A stretch of DNA of 64,000 nucleotides from Nitrospira japonica (GTDB lineage: Bacteria; Nitrospirota; Thermodesulfovibrionia; UBA6902), in the NCBI GenBank assembly GCA_020723105.1, contig DYJL01000002.1:183121-247120 (forward strand), written 5' to 3'. Below are positions 53,401-61,719 of the stretch, piece after piece. The position numbers and the translations under genes were made by a program. Under the pieces are notes generated by a model, which had not been told where the DNA came from, made no database searches, and saw only the letters and a list, made by a program, of their open reading frames with translations. How positions within the stretch are numbered: the first letter of the stretch is position 1; each line of letters opens with the position of its first letter.

Positions 53401-55730
53401 TTAAATTTATCTATTGACGGTTGACTCGTTTCTTGAGAAGACGGCGGAGTAGGGGGGAGAGCGGAATAGGAGTTGTCAGGCATGCTCATTTTATGCAGAG
53501 CTTTTTCAAAATTATTGCACCACACATCCCATTTCTTCTCCTCACTGTCTGATTCGTCAACCATACTGTCTCGAAGCAACACTTTTGCATTCTCTATTAT
53601 TATTTCGATATCCGACATTGTTGATTTTTTCGCAGTAACAGTGATATTCCTTAACATCTTCCATTGGTCAAATTCAATCCGGTTTATTTCAAAACCAAGA
53701 GCAGACAGCATATGCTTGAACTTCTCGCCGTCCCAGCCATCCATATGCACAGCCCATTTAGCTTCATGAGAGCCGAAAAGATGCCTCAGCACCCCCTGTT
53801 TTTCTTTATAAGCGATCTCTTTTGAATTTAGCAGTTGAATGCTTGCCTCAAGGTCAGGCGTTTCGATTATGAGCAGCCCGTCAGGCACAAGCCACTCATG
53901 CCATTTGCAGAGAAGGGCCAATGCGGTTGACCTGTCAAAATGCTCAAATACATGATGCGACCTGATTTCATTAATAGATGCAGGTGGAAAGGCAAGAGTT
54001 GTAATATCTGTAAATAGGTCAGCGTTTGCAGCCTTTTGTACAGTGTGCTCATCTGAAGGGAAATCAATATTAATATAACCTTCAAGATGGTTTTGCCCGC
54101 AGCCGAGGTGAAGCTTAAGTGGCTGTCCTTCATACCATAAGCTGGCTTTCTTCAAATCCATAAGAGTTCCCGATATCACAGTAGGTATCTCTTTAAAATC
54201 CCTCCACATCAATCTCCGTCCATTCGGTTCTTTCGATGTAGTGCCATAATGCCCCCAGCGCTGAGAATATAGACGGATATCTTCTGTGGATGCATCAGCA
54301 TTGGCCTGTTTGACACTGTCCATGACATTGTTATGGATAACAAAGCATTCGGGCAAAGGGATAAGCGTTCTGCCACTTTCATATAACTTGAAGCAAAGGT
54401 CTCCGTCTGCGCAGTAGAATTTATATTCCTCGTTTAGCCCCCCGACTTCGTGAAAATAATCCAAACGTATAATGCCATAATTCATCAGCAGCTTTTTGCC
54501 GAATGTATAATCAATGCCGTAGTCATCCCATCCGGCTTCTGCAATCTCGTTCTTATAGAAAAATATTCCACCTGCAACATTTGGAGGCTGTTGATTCAAG
54601 ATTTTCAGGGCCCGGCTGATGCAGGCTTCCTCGAAAATAATGTCATCACTTGCATACATAGCCCATCTTCCATTTGCCTGCGAAAAGCCGAAATTATACA
54701 ACTGAGACCATGCATGCCTTCTCTCACCGAGATACTCGACTTCACTGTAAACCCTTTTTATTCCGTGGCTCTTCAATACTTCGAGCGTATCGTCGGCAGA
54801 GCCGCCCTCAATCACAATGACTTCATACCTCACTCCATCTGCAGCATATTCCAGACTAATGAGCATCTCGTCAAGAAGTTCTGCACGGTCTTTAGTGGCA
54901 ATGACGATGCTTAGGTCAACATCTTCATTGCTATCGGCAGAGGTTCTCTCTTGCAAAGTCTCGCTTTTTATTTTTTCACTTGGCCTTGTCTGGATATCGA
55001 TGTCTTGAATTTGATTAGAGGTATCTGTATCGATATCTTTATTATTTTCGCTTGCTGATGTGTTTTTTTCAGAATATCCGGTTTTTTCCATCCAGTTGCC
55101 ATGCAACGACCAGAATAGATTAAAATCGTCTCCTTTGATTTCACTAATTCCTTTTGCCATGTCTCCTTGCCTGAAAAACCTTGGATTGATTTTTTGAAAT
55201 GACCTGAAATCATTTTTCCATTCTTTCACAACACACAAATCTGTAAACTTTGCAATCTTATCAATTTCATTAATCGGATTAGTTAATAAATCCTCATATT
55301 TAATAAGTAACGTATTGTTTCTATTGAAAGGATCCCATGCATTTAAATGTTCGCTCCAGGAACCAAAACCAACTGTTCCTTTAATAAAATCAGACAAGGG
55401 ATGTTCTTTGCCAAAATCAATCAGATAATGCCAGTATGATACAATAGAGCAGCGACCATCCCTTGCAACGTAAATGGCTTTCGAATCATCTTCAGGATAA
55501 TTATGAGTTTTAACAAAATATAACCGGTCTGATTGTTTCATTTTTCGGTAGGCATCGTCCCAATTACTGTCTAACATTTTGTGTCCGACCAGTTCCATCA
55601 TCTTCCGGTCAGCGCCGATATCAGCCGGATCATTATATTTGGAATATGTCCCATACCCGAAGACAGAATTTAATATTATTCTCACTAATGTATTACCAGA
55701 TCTCGGATATGACGCTATCCATATAATCAT
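50403..55730 (-). CDS. Giant sulfotransferase / glycosyltransferase / methyltransferase fusion
   Basis: 1,775 residues. Sulfotransferase (1-215) with PAPS-binding YPRSGNTLVR and VARDGRCSIVSYWHY. GT2 (271-510; ASDDIIFEE). Methyltransferase (539-700; LHLGCGQNHLEGYINIDFP). The same FSKDRxxQLDA module as in the other giant (786-1090; MVDDNIF). FkbM-type methyltransferase (1100-1310; VFDVGANQGEWSRK, KIDTEGAELDVLKG). GT2 (1328-1570; VSIYMAVYNSGKYL, HDSDDIS). Final methyltransferase (1587-1760; LHLGCGNIKIPDFINVDI). Two methyltransferases share a LHLGCG motif. Together these would build, methylate and sulfate a sugar chain (inference). Confidence 0.85.
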   Translation of the reverse strand: MIIWIASYPRSGNTLVRIILNSVFGYGTYSKYNDPADIGADRKMMELVGHKMLDSNWDDAYRKMKQSDRLYFVKTHNYPEDDSKAIYVARDGRCSIVSYWHYLIDFGKEHPLSDFIKGTVGFGSWSEHLNAWDPFNRNNTLLIKYEDLLTNPINEIDKIAKFTDLCVVKEWKNDFRSFQKINPRFFRQGDMAKGISEIKGDDFNLFWSLHGNWMEKTGYSEKNTSASENNKDIDTDTSNQIQDIDIQTRPSEKIKSETLQERTSADSNEDVDLSIVIATKDRAELLDEMLISLEYAADGVRYEVIVIEGGSADDTLEVLKSHGIKRVYSEVEYLGERRHAWSQLYNFGFSQANGRWAMYASDDIIFEEACISRALKILNQQPPNVAGGIFFYKNEIAEAGWDDYGIDYTFGKKLLMNYGIIRLDYFHEVGGLNEEYKFYCADGDLCFKLYESGRTLIPLPECFVIHNNVMDSVKQANADASTEDIRLYSQRWGHYGTTSKEPNGRRLMWRDFKEIPTVISGTLMDLKKASLWYEGQPLKLHLGCGQNHLEGYINIDFPSDEHTVQKAANADLFTDITTLAFPPASINEIRSHHVFEHFDRSTALALLCKWHEWLVPDGLLIIETPDLEASIQLLNSKEIAYKEKQGVLRHLFGSHEAKWAVHMDGWDGEKFKHMLSALGFEINRIEFDQWKMLRNITVTAKKSTMSDIEIIIENAKVLLRDSMVDESDSEEKKWDVWCNNFEKALHKMSMPDNSYSALPPTPPSSQETSQPSIDKFKTLVSEEKIGKIAGMIFSKDRAMQLDALLRSFYLNCKDKEFIDLKVIYKTSNLFHKSHYERLQATYDSVKFILESDFKKDLLSNLDGFEYVLFMVDDNIFIKEFSVSEIMNSLLFEKEAIGFSLRLGENIKFHYPSNSAQVQPELKSLNDKMLKVNWTNASGYFGYPLEVSSSVYRIKDLFGLLNDLDYQNPNTLESELARNRDRFISDKRYLLCYDKSIAFCNPANIVQDVFKENRKGNSKEYSPYNLGRLFDEGFVIDIHKYRDFLPEACHKEIGYDLIKVIKEDAERLSNIRIYYETPDLEQIGFDDSNSENNGEAALLPYLIRPGDVVFDVGANQGEWSRKILSVQPNVTLYAFEPVEPTFNMLTENLSDTKANIYNIALSKRSGKKTFYHYNQSSQSARMSTFYRRNSVEENLNIQPVSVRINTKSLSSFCKAHAVDKINFLKIDTEGAELDVLKGAETLLKNNKIEAIQFEYGGTYTDAGITLKEICALLTEYGYVIFRILPDGLAYISKWHESLENYRYSNYLAVSKNIAPGFEPMRGLSLFEEGDYPVVSIYMAVYNSGKYLKDTLDSILNQTFKNFELIISDDGSTDNSLDILRQYASKDKRIKLLKLKHSGVVNARNKAIKKCSPRSKYLMNHDSDDISLPNKLEKLIEYLGTHPEISIAGCFAEYFDDEENIKGQPPIEWKPDRIRETFGDMNSMIHSAAVIRREVFDKIGSYDKDFPAAQDYDFFARALMAGFEMANIPEALHRIRLHPESIGSAKSELQQDLAKKVQSTYAAFFNQRSGLIESESFKENSIHDDAMPDSGVKLHLGCGNIKIPDFINVDIDQNLSAVDVVDDITELNKFSIDSASLIYACHVLEHFNHNEILPILRRWMEVLKPNGELRISVPDIDRIIKIYHKNWQHFQTPPSAPWIGLIYGGQGNQWDFHKTGFNFIWLKHLLEQVGFTEIEEYPHSPHWLGLQDASLAHETFNEYISLNVKAKKPFEPSKGIK

Positions 55731-55758
55731 TGCATTAGAGGCCTTTCAATTTTAATAT

Positions 55759-56526
55759 TTAGATATATAGTGTTCCATTTACTAACCAGAGTTTCTCTCT
55801 CTTTAAAACTTTCTCAGTTTCAAATCCATTCTTCTCCGAAAGTGGATGACACACATATATATCTTTTAGATTATCTCCCCGATTTATTATCGAGGAACCC
55901 AGAACCAATATAAGTAGTTGATCAGTTGTTAACAACTTTGAACCGTCCTGCATATGTGTTATTACCGGGTTTTGTTTTAATAAAAATTCATTAAATATTT
56001 GTTGATCACAGGGAAAAGGAGTTATTTTTAACATATTGTTAAGTATATTTTTGTTCGATGGCGTAGTCCTGAAATAGATCCACCCTGTACAAATTGTGAA
56101 TTTCCATATTTCTCTTGCGGTTGGTGGCCATGCTCTGTCATGTTCAACAATGGAGCCAACAATGTCATAATTTGCAAGGTCAATATGTTCAAGCGGATTT
56201 CTTAACCAGACTGCATCTAGATCCGACCAGAGAACATCAATATCTTGTTTTAAGATTTCATAAGGGATCTTTAATTTATAGTACTTTAAATCATCCCAAT
56301 TTTCCGCTTCTATCTTAAATAATATCGTATTGATATTTTCACTGTTCAAAATTTCATACGATTCCATATCCAATGCATAAATTACATAATTTGTAATATT
56401 TAAAGCATTCAAGTGTCTTGTCCAATTAATGGCTACCCTTACATAGTCATAATTGACACATGAAATAATAATTAATTTGTTTTTTACAAATTTGTTTATT
56501 TCTTTTATATCAAATGTATCATTCAT
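55759..56526 (-). CDS. Nucleotide-diphospho-sugar transferase (GT77-like)
   Basis: A 255-residue GT-A protein with the metal-binding motif LWSDLDAVWLRNPLEHI (about 100-116) and a later TGWIYFRTTPSN and CDQQIFNEFLL, the pattern of the 'Nucleotid_trans' family found in eukaryotic GT77 and bacterial surface-glycan clusters. No signal peptide. It precedes the 1,775-residue gene by 28 bp on the same strand. Weak ribosome binding site. Unusually AT-rich compared with its neighbours. Confidence 0.75.
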   Translation of the reverse strand: MNDTFDIKEINKFVKNKLIIISCVNYDYVRVAINWTRHLNALNITNYVIYALDMESYEILNSENINTILFKIEAENWDDLKYYKLKIPYEILKQDIDVLWSDLDAVWLRNPLEHIDLANYDIVGSIVEHDRAWPPTAREIWKFTICTGWIYFRTTPSNKNILNNMLKITPFPCDQQIFNEFLLKQNPVITHMQDGSKLLTTDQLLILVLGSSIINRGDNLKDIYVCHPLSEKNGFETEKVLKREKLWLVNGTLYI

Positions 56527-56676
56527 CTTGGTTAATAGATCTCAATAACGATCTATGAGATAATCCCATGTGTTTGGGGTCAGGTTTTTAATCTCGACTT
56601 CTTAATCTCTATTTATATCATCTACCGATATTATTCTCCTCAAGTGACCAGCAGAAGACATTAATTTCCTTATCTT

Positions 56677-57501
56677 TCATCTCTGGATTTTAACATGTTT
56701 CTGCAACAGGCACCTTCTGTAAAAATCATTCAACTTGTCAGCAAAGTCAGGCGTGTTCTGCATCCGTTTCCTGACAATTTCTTTTGTCTTGATATAGAGC
56801 ATGAGATCCCAGTGGTTGGAGGCAAGCATTGCATCCAGTGTTTCGAGGCCGAGGGCCTCAAATATGGCCCTTACCCTGTGCTCCAGAATTTTCTCTCCCG
56901 AGAACGTTATACTGTGACCTGCATAGGAGAGGTCAATATCCGGACAATAAGGCCTCAAGGCCTCTTCAAAAAGCACCAAGCTTTCATCATGATAATCTGC
57001 AAGGCCCAGCAGAGGCATGCCGTTGATACGAGCGAATGCAAGTTTAAACTCTTTTTCATTTATTTTCTGAGGATATCCTTCCGTACAGAAACGGGTCTGG
57101 AAATTATTGATAATTTCATTTTTCCCGGATGTAATTTTCTGTAATATATATTTCTGAAACGATATCTTTTTTGTCCTGGCATCTTCCGATAAGGGCTCCT
57201 CATATTTCTGTTCATAAAGATAGATAGAGCCGAGCCGGTCTACGGGATGACGAAATATAATCGCCGGCAGTAGCTTTACATTCTGAATCTCAGGAAGCGG
57301 GAATCTAATATGGTGGCTTGAAAGCGCTTTCAGTTTCGGGTTTTCACTGATAAAAGGGCCCAGGTATGCTGCGCCGCTTTTCATCCTGTTGGCATCCCGG
57401 TGTACAAGAAAAGAATCTCCGAAATTATTCTTCAGGCCGTTGTCAAATGTATGCCCGGCATTTCTGAATATATGACAGTGAATGATTACTGTTTTCATCA
57501 T
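56677..57501 (-). CDS. Sulfotransferase-family protein
   Basis: A 274-residue protein with an N-terminal 5'-phosphosulfate-loop-like segment (IIHCHIFRNAGHTFDNGL) and a 3'-phosphate motif (FRHPVDRLGSIYLYEQ), as in carbohydrate sulfotransferases using PAPS. The C-terminus is helical and basic. Two ATG codons in tandem at the start are equally possible. It sits alone between two short gaps (150 and 108 bp) at the right side of the island, next to gspJ. Activity is inferred from motifs only. Confidence 0.75.
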   Translation of the reverse strand: MMKTVIIHCHIFRNAGHTFDNGLKNNFGDSFLVHRDANRMKSGAAYLGPFISENPKLKALSSHHIRFPLPEIQNVKLLPAIIFRHPVDRLGSIYLYEQKYEEPLSEDARTKKISFQKYILQKITSGKNEIINNFQTRFCTEGYPQKINEKEFKLAFARINGMPLLGLADYHDESLVLFEEALRPYCPDIDLSYAGHSITFSGEKILEHRVRAIFEALGLETLDAMLASNHWDLMLYIKTKEIVRKRMQNTPDFADKLNDFYRRCLLQKHVKIQR

Positions 57502-57609
57502 AGGAAATTTAAAGAGTCAGGTTCCGTTGCTATATGCTACCTGCTTTTTAATTTATTATAATCATAAATGATTGGAATAAGGGAAACCTTAGACATCCGC
57601 CTTGAGCTG

Positions 57610-58221
57610 TCACAGTACGCTCTCTCTTACTCTCAAGGGGATAACAGTCGAAAGGTGTTTGGTTTTATCAACAATATGTAATCTTACCTTTTCCGGGATA
57701 TCATGGGAACTCGATTCCTCTTCCCACTCTTCAGAGGTTTTCTCTTTTCTCAGATCTTTTTTAAAATATTCAAAATATATTTCATCATAACCTTCTAAAA
57801 GCAGGGCTTCTCTTTTATCTTTGATGCCGATTATATTCTCATATGCATATAAAGATTTCTTCCCGTTGTCGTCAGATACTACTTTATATGTGACAATAAC
57901 ATACCCCTTATTATCACTCCACAAAGAATAGTTTGTGGCAACTCTGAGAGAGTCTTTTTGCCCTGTAAAATAAAATTTTAAATTGCCATCAGTTTGATAT
58001 GTAAGCGGTATACTCGACTGGATTTGCGAGTCTATAATTTTCAAAGAGGCCCTGATTCTTTCAAGTGCGTCTATCTTTTTCTCCCCGAGGTTCATGGAAC
58101 GGAAACTTACATTCATGGCACTGCCTATTATCAGGATAATAATTCCAAGGATGGTAATTGAGATTGTTAATTCAAGGAGGGTGAAACCCTGTTTTTCTTC
58201 ACAACTTTTATACTTTTTAAT
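57610..58221 (-). CDS. gspJ: T2SS minor pseudopilin GspJ with probable AUU start
   Basis: Tip pseudopilin acting with GspI and GspK. The prepilin site is EEKQG/FTLLELTISITILG, with the +5 Glu and the hydrophobic helix intact, but this part lies upstream of every in-frame ATG. The first in-frame ATG (58116) would remove the whole pseudopilin N-terminus. Upstream there is no ATG, GTG or TTG in frame; an ATT at 58219-58221, preceded by AGAGGAG at good spacing, gives a plausible leader (KKYKSCEEKQG). The 5' end overlaps gspI. With this start the protein has 203 residues, normal for GspJ. Confidence 0.82.
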   Translation of the reverse strand: MKKYKSCEEKQGFTLLELTISITILGIIILIIGSAMNVSFRSMNLGEKKIDALERIRASLKIIDSQIQSSIPLTYQTDGNLKFYFTGQKDSLRVATNYSLWSDNKGYVIVTYKVVSDDNGKKSLYAYENIIGIKDKREALLLEGYDEIYFEYFKKDLRKEKTSEEWEEESSSHDIPEKVRLHIVDKTKHLSTVIPLRVRESVL

Positions 58222-58565
58222 GTCAAGCTCCTCTCTTTTGCGGCTTTGGTCCAGTGGATGGTTAAATCAATTTCCATAAGTTTTACTTTCAGATTCTGGG
58301 TCCTCTCTTTTTGAGAATCTTTTATTGAGACATCTATTTTATATCCTTCGGCTGTTGCTTTGCTCCAGGAGCCTTCTGAAAGATCCTGTCTATCCATTAT
58401 GGCTCGCATGGCATCTCCTGCTTTTGTTGCAGCCAGGACATAGTCTTCTGATAGAGATATGTTCTTTAAATTGGCTGAAAAAAGCTGCAGCACGACCATA
58501 AGCGCAATACCGGATATCGATAGCGCTATCATGATTTCAAGGAGGGTGAAGCCCTGTTTCCTCAT
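58167..58565 (-). CDS. gspI: T2SS minor pseudopilin GspI
   Basis: Short pseudopilin (132 residues) with leader MRKQG and processed start FTLLEIMIALSISGIALMVV. The +5 Glu is present and the globular part is small, as in GspI. It overlaps gspH by 4 bp (ATGA) upstream, and its last 18 codons overlap the 5' end of gspJ. The order H-I-J supports the assignment. Confidence 0.9.
   Translation of the reverse strand: MRKQGFTLLEIMIALSISGIALMVVLQLFSANLKNISLSEDYVLAATKAGDAMRAIMDRQDLSEGSWSKATAEGYKIDVSIKDSQKERTQNLKVKLMEIDLTIHWTKAAKERSLTLKSIKVVKKNRVSPSLN
58219..58236 (-). promoter_or_regulatory. Shine-Dalgarno and AUU initiation site of gspJ
   Basis: On the minus strand AGAGGAGC is followed after 6-7 bases by ATT in the gspJ frame. 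No other start codon in that frame could include the prepilin leader. AUU is a known rare initiator (infC is the classical case), usually giving low or regulated yield. Confidence 0.5.
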
Positions 58566-58993
58566 TTCACTACCACTGCTCCAACAATCGGGTCTATCTT
58601 TATATGAATTGTTTTTTTCTTGTTCCAGAGCGCTATCATTCCCCCTTCAATACCGCCTGTTGTATTTACTGTCAGGCTGTATTTCCCGCTGGTTAAATCG
58701 CCGGCTATCGGGTCTATTATTTTGATATTAATGTCAGAGGGTATGTCTTCATAATTGGCGTCTTCTATTCCGAATATTTTTGAATCCATATCAAAGGTGA
58801 TGGTCTTTATTTCCCCGCTTATTTTTGCAAGCGATCTGGCATGTCTTATAGTGGCTGATATCTTCTTGGCTGTTGAGTCAAGCTTTGCTGACGGCAGCAT
58901 ATTGGTAAACAGGACTGAGGAAAGTCCGAATATGAGTGTGGCAATAAACATTACGATTATCAGCTCAATGAGGGTGAAGCCGGTGTTCCTCAA
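58562..58993 (-). CDS. gspH: T2SS pseudopilin GspH
   Basis: Leader MRNTG and FTLIELIIVMFIATLIFGLS with +5 Glu. The globular domain has a Gly-rich C-terminal part (LTVNTTGGIEGGMIALW) like the GspH family. At 143 residues it could be confused with GspG, but it lacks the Pro/Asp-rich calcium site typical of GspG. It follows gspF with a 4-bp overlap, in the place where gspG usually sits. Confidence 0.85.
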   Translation of the reverse strand: MRNTGFTLIELIIVMFIATLIFGLSSVLFTNMLPSAKLDSTAKKISATIRHARSLAKISGEIKTITFDMDSKIFGIEDANYEDIPSDINIKIIDPIAGDLTSGKYSLTVNTTGGIEGGMIALWNKKKTIHIKIDPIVGAVVVK

Positions 58994-60186
58994 AACGGTA
59001 CCTCTGAAATGGTGAAGATACCCATGAGCATTGACAGGACTATGAAGCCTATAACCAGGCCCATTACAAGTATCATTGCAGGTTCAAGCAGGCTGATGAA
59101 TCTCTTTATTGCTACTTTTAAATTCTTCTCATAAGTGGATGCAATGGTTAGCAGCATGCTGTCGAGCTGGCCTGTTTCTTCTCCTACCTGAATCATGGAG
59201 ATGGCGAGGGGAGGCAGGACCCTGGCTTCTGATAAGGGTACCGTTATGCCTTTTCCTTCTTTAACGCCCTTGGAAACGGTGGCGATAGCAGAGGCAATGA
59301 CGCGGTTATTTATGACGTCTTTTGAGTTATTCAGGGCCTGAAGCATGGGCACTCCGCTTTTAAGCAGGGTGCCGAGCGTCCTGCAGAACCTTGCTGTTTC
59401 AAGCTTTCTTATTACATCTCCCATTATCCTTAATTTGAATGAGTCAAAACTGTACCTGCCGTTATCTGTATCAATGTATTTCTTCAATGCCGTGCCTGCT
59501 ATTACTGCAAACAGAAAAAAGAACCACCAATATTCTTTCAGTGCATTGCTGAATGCAAGAAGCATCTGTGTAGAAAGGGGGAGCGAGGCGCCGAGTTCTG
59601 AAAATATCTTACTGAATTTGGGAAGCATGAATGTCAGAAGAATGAGTATTGATATTCCGCCTGTAGCCAGGAGTATTACAGGATAGATCATTGAAGAGAT
59701 GACGTGCTCTTTTAATTCCCTGGAGGCCTCCAGAAATTCATTCAGCTTGTCCAGCACTATGTTCAATACGCCGCCGGCCTCGCCGGCCTTTATTATGTTT
59801 ATATAAATCCTCGGAAAGATTTTTGGATGTTTCTGCAGGGCCTCAGAAAAAGAGCTGCCTTCTCTGATGGCTTTCAGAACGGCTTTAATCACGCCTTTAA
59901 TCTCTGCGCTTTCCGAAATTTCAGAGAGTATATTCAGCGACCGGTCCAGCGGCAGTCCGGCTGTCAATAGGATGGAAAGTTCTGTTGTAAGTGTAAGGAG
60001 CGCCTCGCCAGATGATTTTTTAAAGGTGAATTTTTTTCTGGTTTCTTCCCCTGAAGCGGAGATCTTTAAGAGGATAACGCCTGTATTCCTGATCTTCTCA
60101 ACTGCAGACTTTTCATCTGCAGCCTCTATAACTCCCTCTGTAACGGTCCCATTCGAAGAAGCTGCCTTGTATGAGAAGATAGCCAA
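58990..60186 (-). CDS. gspF: T2SS inner-membrane platform protein GspF
   Basis: Polytopic platform protein with two homologous cytoplasmic GspF domains (about 60-180 and 265-390) and three transmembrane helices (near 165, 215 and 370). The N-terminal IFSYKAASSNGTVTEGVIEA is family-typical. Start: TTG directly after the gspE stop (TAATTG), with AGGAG 7 bases upstream; no ATG is in a suitable place. It overlaps gspH by 4 bp. Length (398) is standard. Confidence 0.94.
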   Translation of the reverse strand: MAIFSYKAASSNGTVTEGVIEAADEKSAVEKIRNTGVILLKISASGEETRKKFTFKKSSGEALLTLTTELSILLTAGLPLDRSLNILSEISESAEIKGVIKAVLKAIREGSSFSEALQKHPKIFPRIYINIIKAGEAGGVLNIVLDKLNEFLEASRELKEHVISSMIYPVILLATGGISILILLTFMLPKFSKIFSELGASLPLSTQMLLAFSNALKEYWWFFFLFAVIAGTALKKYIDTDNGRYSFDSFKLRIMGDVIRKLETARFCRTLGTLLKSGVPMLQALNNSKDVINNRVIASAIATVSKGVKEGKGITVPLSEARVLPPLAISMIQVGEETGQLDSMLLTIASTYEKNLKVAIKRFISLLEPAMILVMGLVIGFIVLSMLMGIFTISEVPF

Positions 60187-61719
60187 TTAGGACTCCTGTG
60201 TTACCTTCAGGATTTCGCTCAGGGTTGTAGTCCCGGCCTTTATCTTTTCAGCGCCGTCTTCCATCAGGGTCTTCATGCCGCCTCTCCTTGCAGCTTCTCT
60301 TATCTGATTTGAATCGGCATTCTTCAGGATGAGTCTTCGTATTTCATCAGAGATGATAAGCAGTTCAAATATTCCGGACCTGCTGTAGTAACCGGTAAAG
60401 GTGCATTTTTCACAGCCTTTTCCTTTATAAAGCGGAGTGTCACTGCTGATGCCGAAAAGACTGAGTTCTTCTTTATCGGCTGCTGAGGTGTCGGGTTCTT
60501 TGCAGGCCGGGCATATAACCCTTATAAGCCTTTGCGCCAGGATTCCCCTGATAGTTGAGGAAAGGAGAAAATTCTCAAGGCCCATGTCAATAAGCCTGGT
60601 TATTGTGCTTGGGGCGTCGTTTGTATGTAATGTTGAAAATACCAGGTGTCCTGTCAGGGCTGATTGTATGGCTATTTCCGCAGTCTCGAGGTCTCTGATC
60701 TCGCCAATCATTATTACATCAGGATCCTGCCGCACCACATGCCTGAGAGTAGTTGCAAAGTTTAAACCTATCTGGGGTTTTACCTGTATCTGATTTACCC
60801 CCTTCAACTGATACTCTACAGGGTCTTCAACTGTGATGATCTTTCTGTCCGGAGAATTTATCTTGTCGATAGCGCCGTAAAGAGTTGTTGTCTTTCCGCT
60901 GCCTGTCGGGCCTGTGACTAATATAATGCCGTTTGGCTTGTTGATGAGCTGATTAAAACCAGACAGCATTTGCGGAGAGAAGCCGAGAAGATTTAAATCT
61001 ACAACGATGCTTTCTTTACTGAGTATCCTCATGACAACGCTTTCACCATATAGCACGGGTATGGTTGAAACCCTCATATCTATCTCTTTATCGCTGACCT
61101 TGAGTTTGATGCGGCCGTCCTGAGGCAGTCTCCTTTCAGCGATATTGAGCTTGGCCATTATTTTTATTCTTGATATAATGGCTGCCTGAAGCTTCTTGGG
61201 AATTGATTCGATGTCATAAAGAACACCGTCTATGCGGTATCGTACCTTCAATTCATCTTCAAACGGTTCTATGTGAATATCGCTGGCCCGGCTCTCAACG
61301 GACCGGGTTATGAGCATGTTAACGACTTTTATTATCGGGGCCTCTGACGCCAGGTCTTTAAGATGGCCGACGTCCTCTTCCTCTTCCTTTAGAAATTCAA
61401 ATCCCTCTCCGCCGATATCCTCAATGATTTTGCTTATATTCTGCGCCTCCAGCCCGTAGAACTTTGATATGTAATCTTCCAGTATGCCAGGTTCTGATGC
61501 ATACACCTCGACGCCTGCGGATGTTGCTACTCTGACAGCATCTATGGTGATTCTGTCATCAGGGTTTGCCATGGCCACTTTCAGGATATTGTTTTTAAAT
61601 TCCAGAGGGATGACCATATTTTCACGTATGAAGCGGGATGATATTTCATTGATTATCAGGGGGACCTTGGGAAGGTCTTCTGCTTTCAGACAGCGTATAT
61701 CTTTTTCTAAATTTTTCAT
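60187..61719 (-). CDS. gspE: T2SS traffic ATPase GspE
   Basis: Hexameric cytoplasmic ATPase powering pseudopilus assembly. Walker A (GPTGSGKTT) is near residue 270, the Asp box ITVEDPVEYQ follows, Walker B is VIMIGEIRD, and the His box is LVFSTLHTNDAPST. The tetracysteine zinc motif is complete (CPAC ... CEKC, about 400-445). An N-terminal GspE/MshEN domain covers 1-110. It overlaps the HAMP gene by 4 bp. Confidence 0.96.
   Translation of the reverse strand: MKNLEKDIRCLKAEDLPKVPLIINEISSRFIRENMVIPLEFKNNILKVAMANPDDRITIDAVRVATSAGVEVYASEPGILEDYISKFYGLEAQNISKIIEDIGGEGFEFLKEEEEDVGHLKDLASEAPIIKVVNMLITRSVESRASDIHIEPFEDELKVRYRIDGVLYDIESIPKKLQAAIISRIKIMAKLNIAERRLPQDGRIKLKVSDKEIDMRVSTIPVLYGESVVMRILSKESIVVDLNLLGFSPQMLSGFNQLINKPNGIILVTGPTGSGKTTTLYGAIDKINSPDRKIITVEDPVEYQLKGVNQIQVKPQIGLNFATTLRHVVRQDPDVIMIGEIRDLETAEIAIQSALTGHLVFSTLHTNDAPSTITRLIDMGLENFLLSSTIRGILAQRLIRVICPACKEPDTSAADKEELSLFGISSDTPLYKGKGCEKCTFTGYYSRSGIFELLIISDEIRRLILKNADSNQIREAARRGGMKTLMEDGAEKIKAGTTTLSEILKVTQES

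Noticed and set aside
24280..57501. Flagellin glycosylation island
   Set aside because: Similar clusters occur near flagellin genes in other bacteria, but no flagellar gene is in this window, so the acceptor cannot be named.
58117..58221. Frameshift at the end of gspI creating a gspI-gspJ fusion
   Set aside because: gspI ends normally, and the gspJ leader lies in its own frame with a Shine-Dalgarno; a rare start explains it without a frameshift, although an error cannot be excluded.
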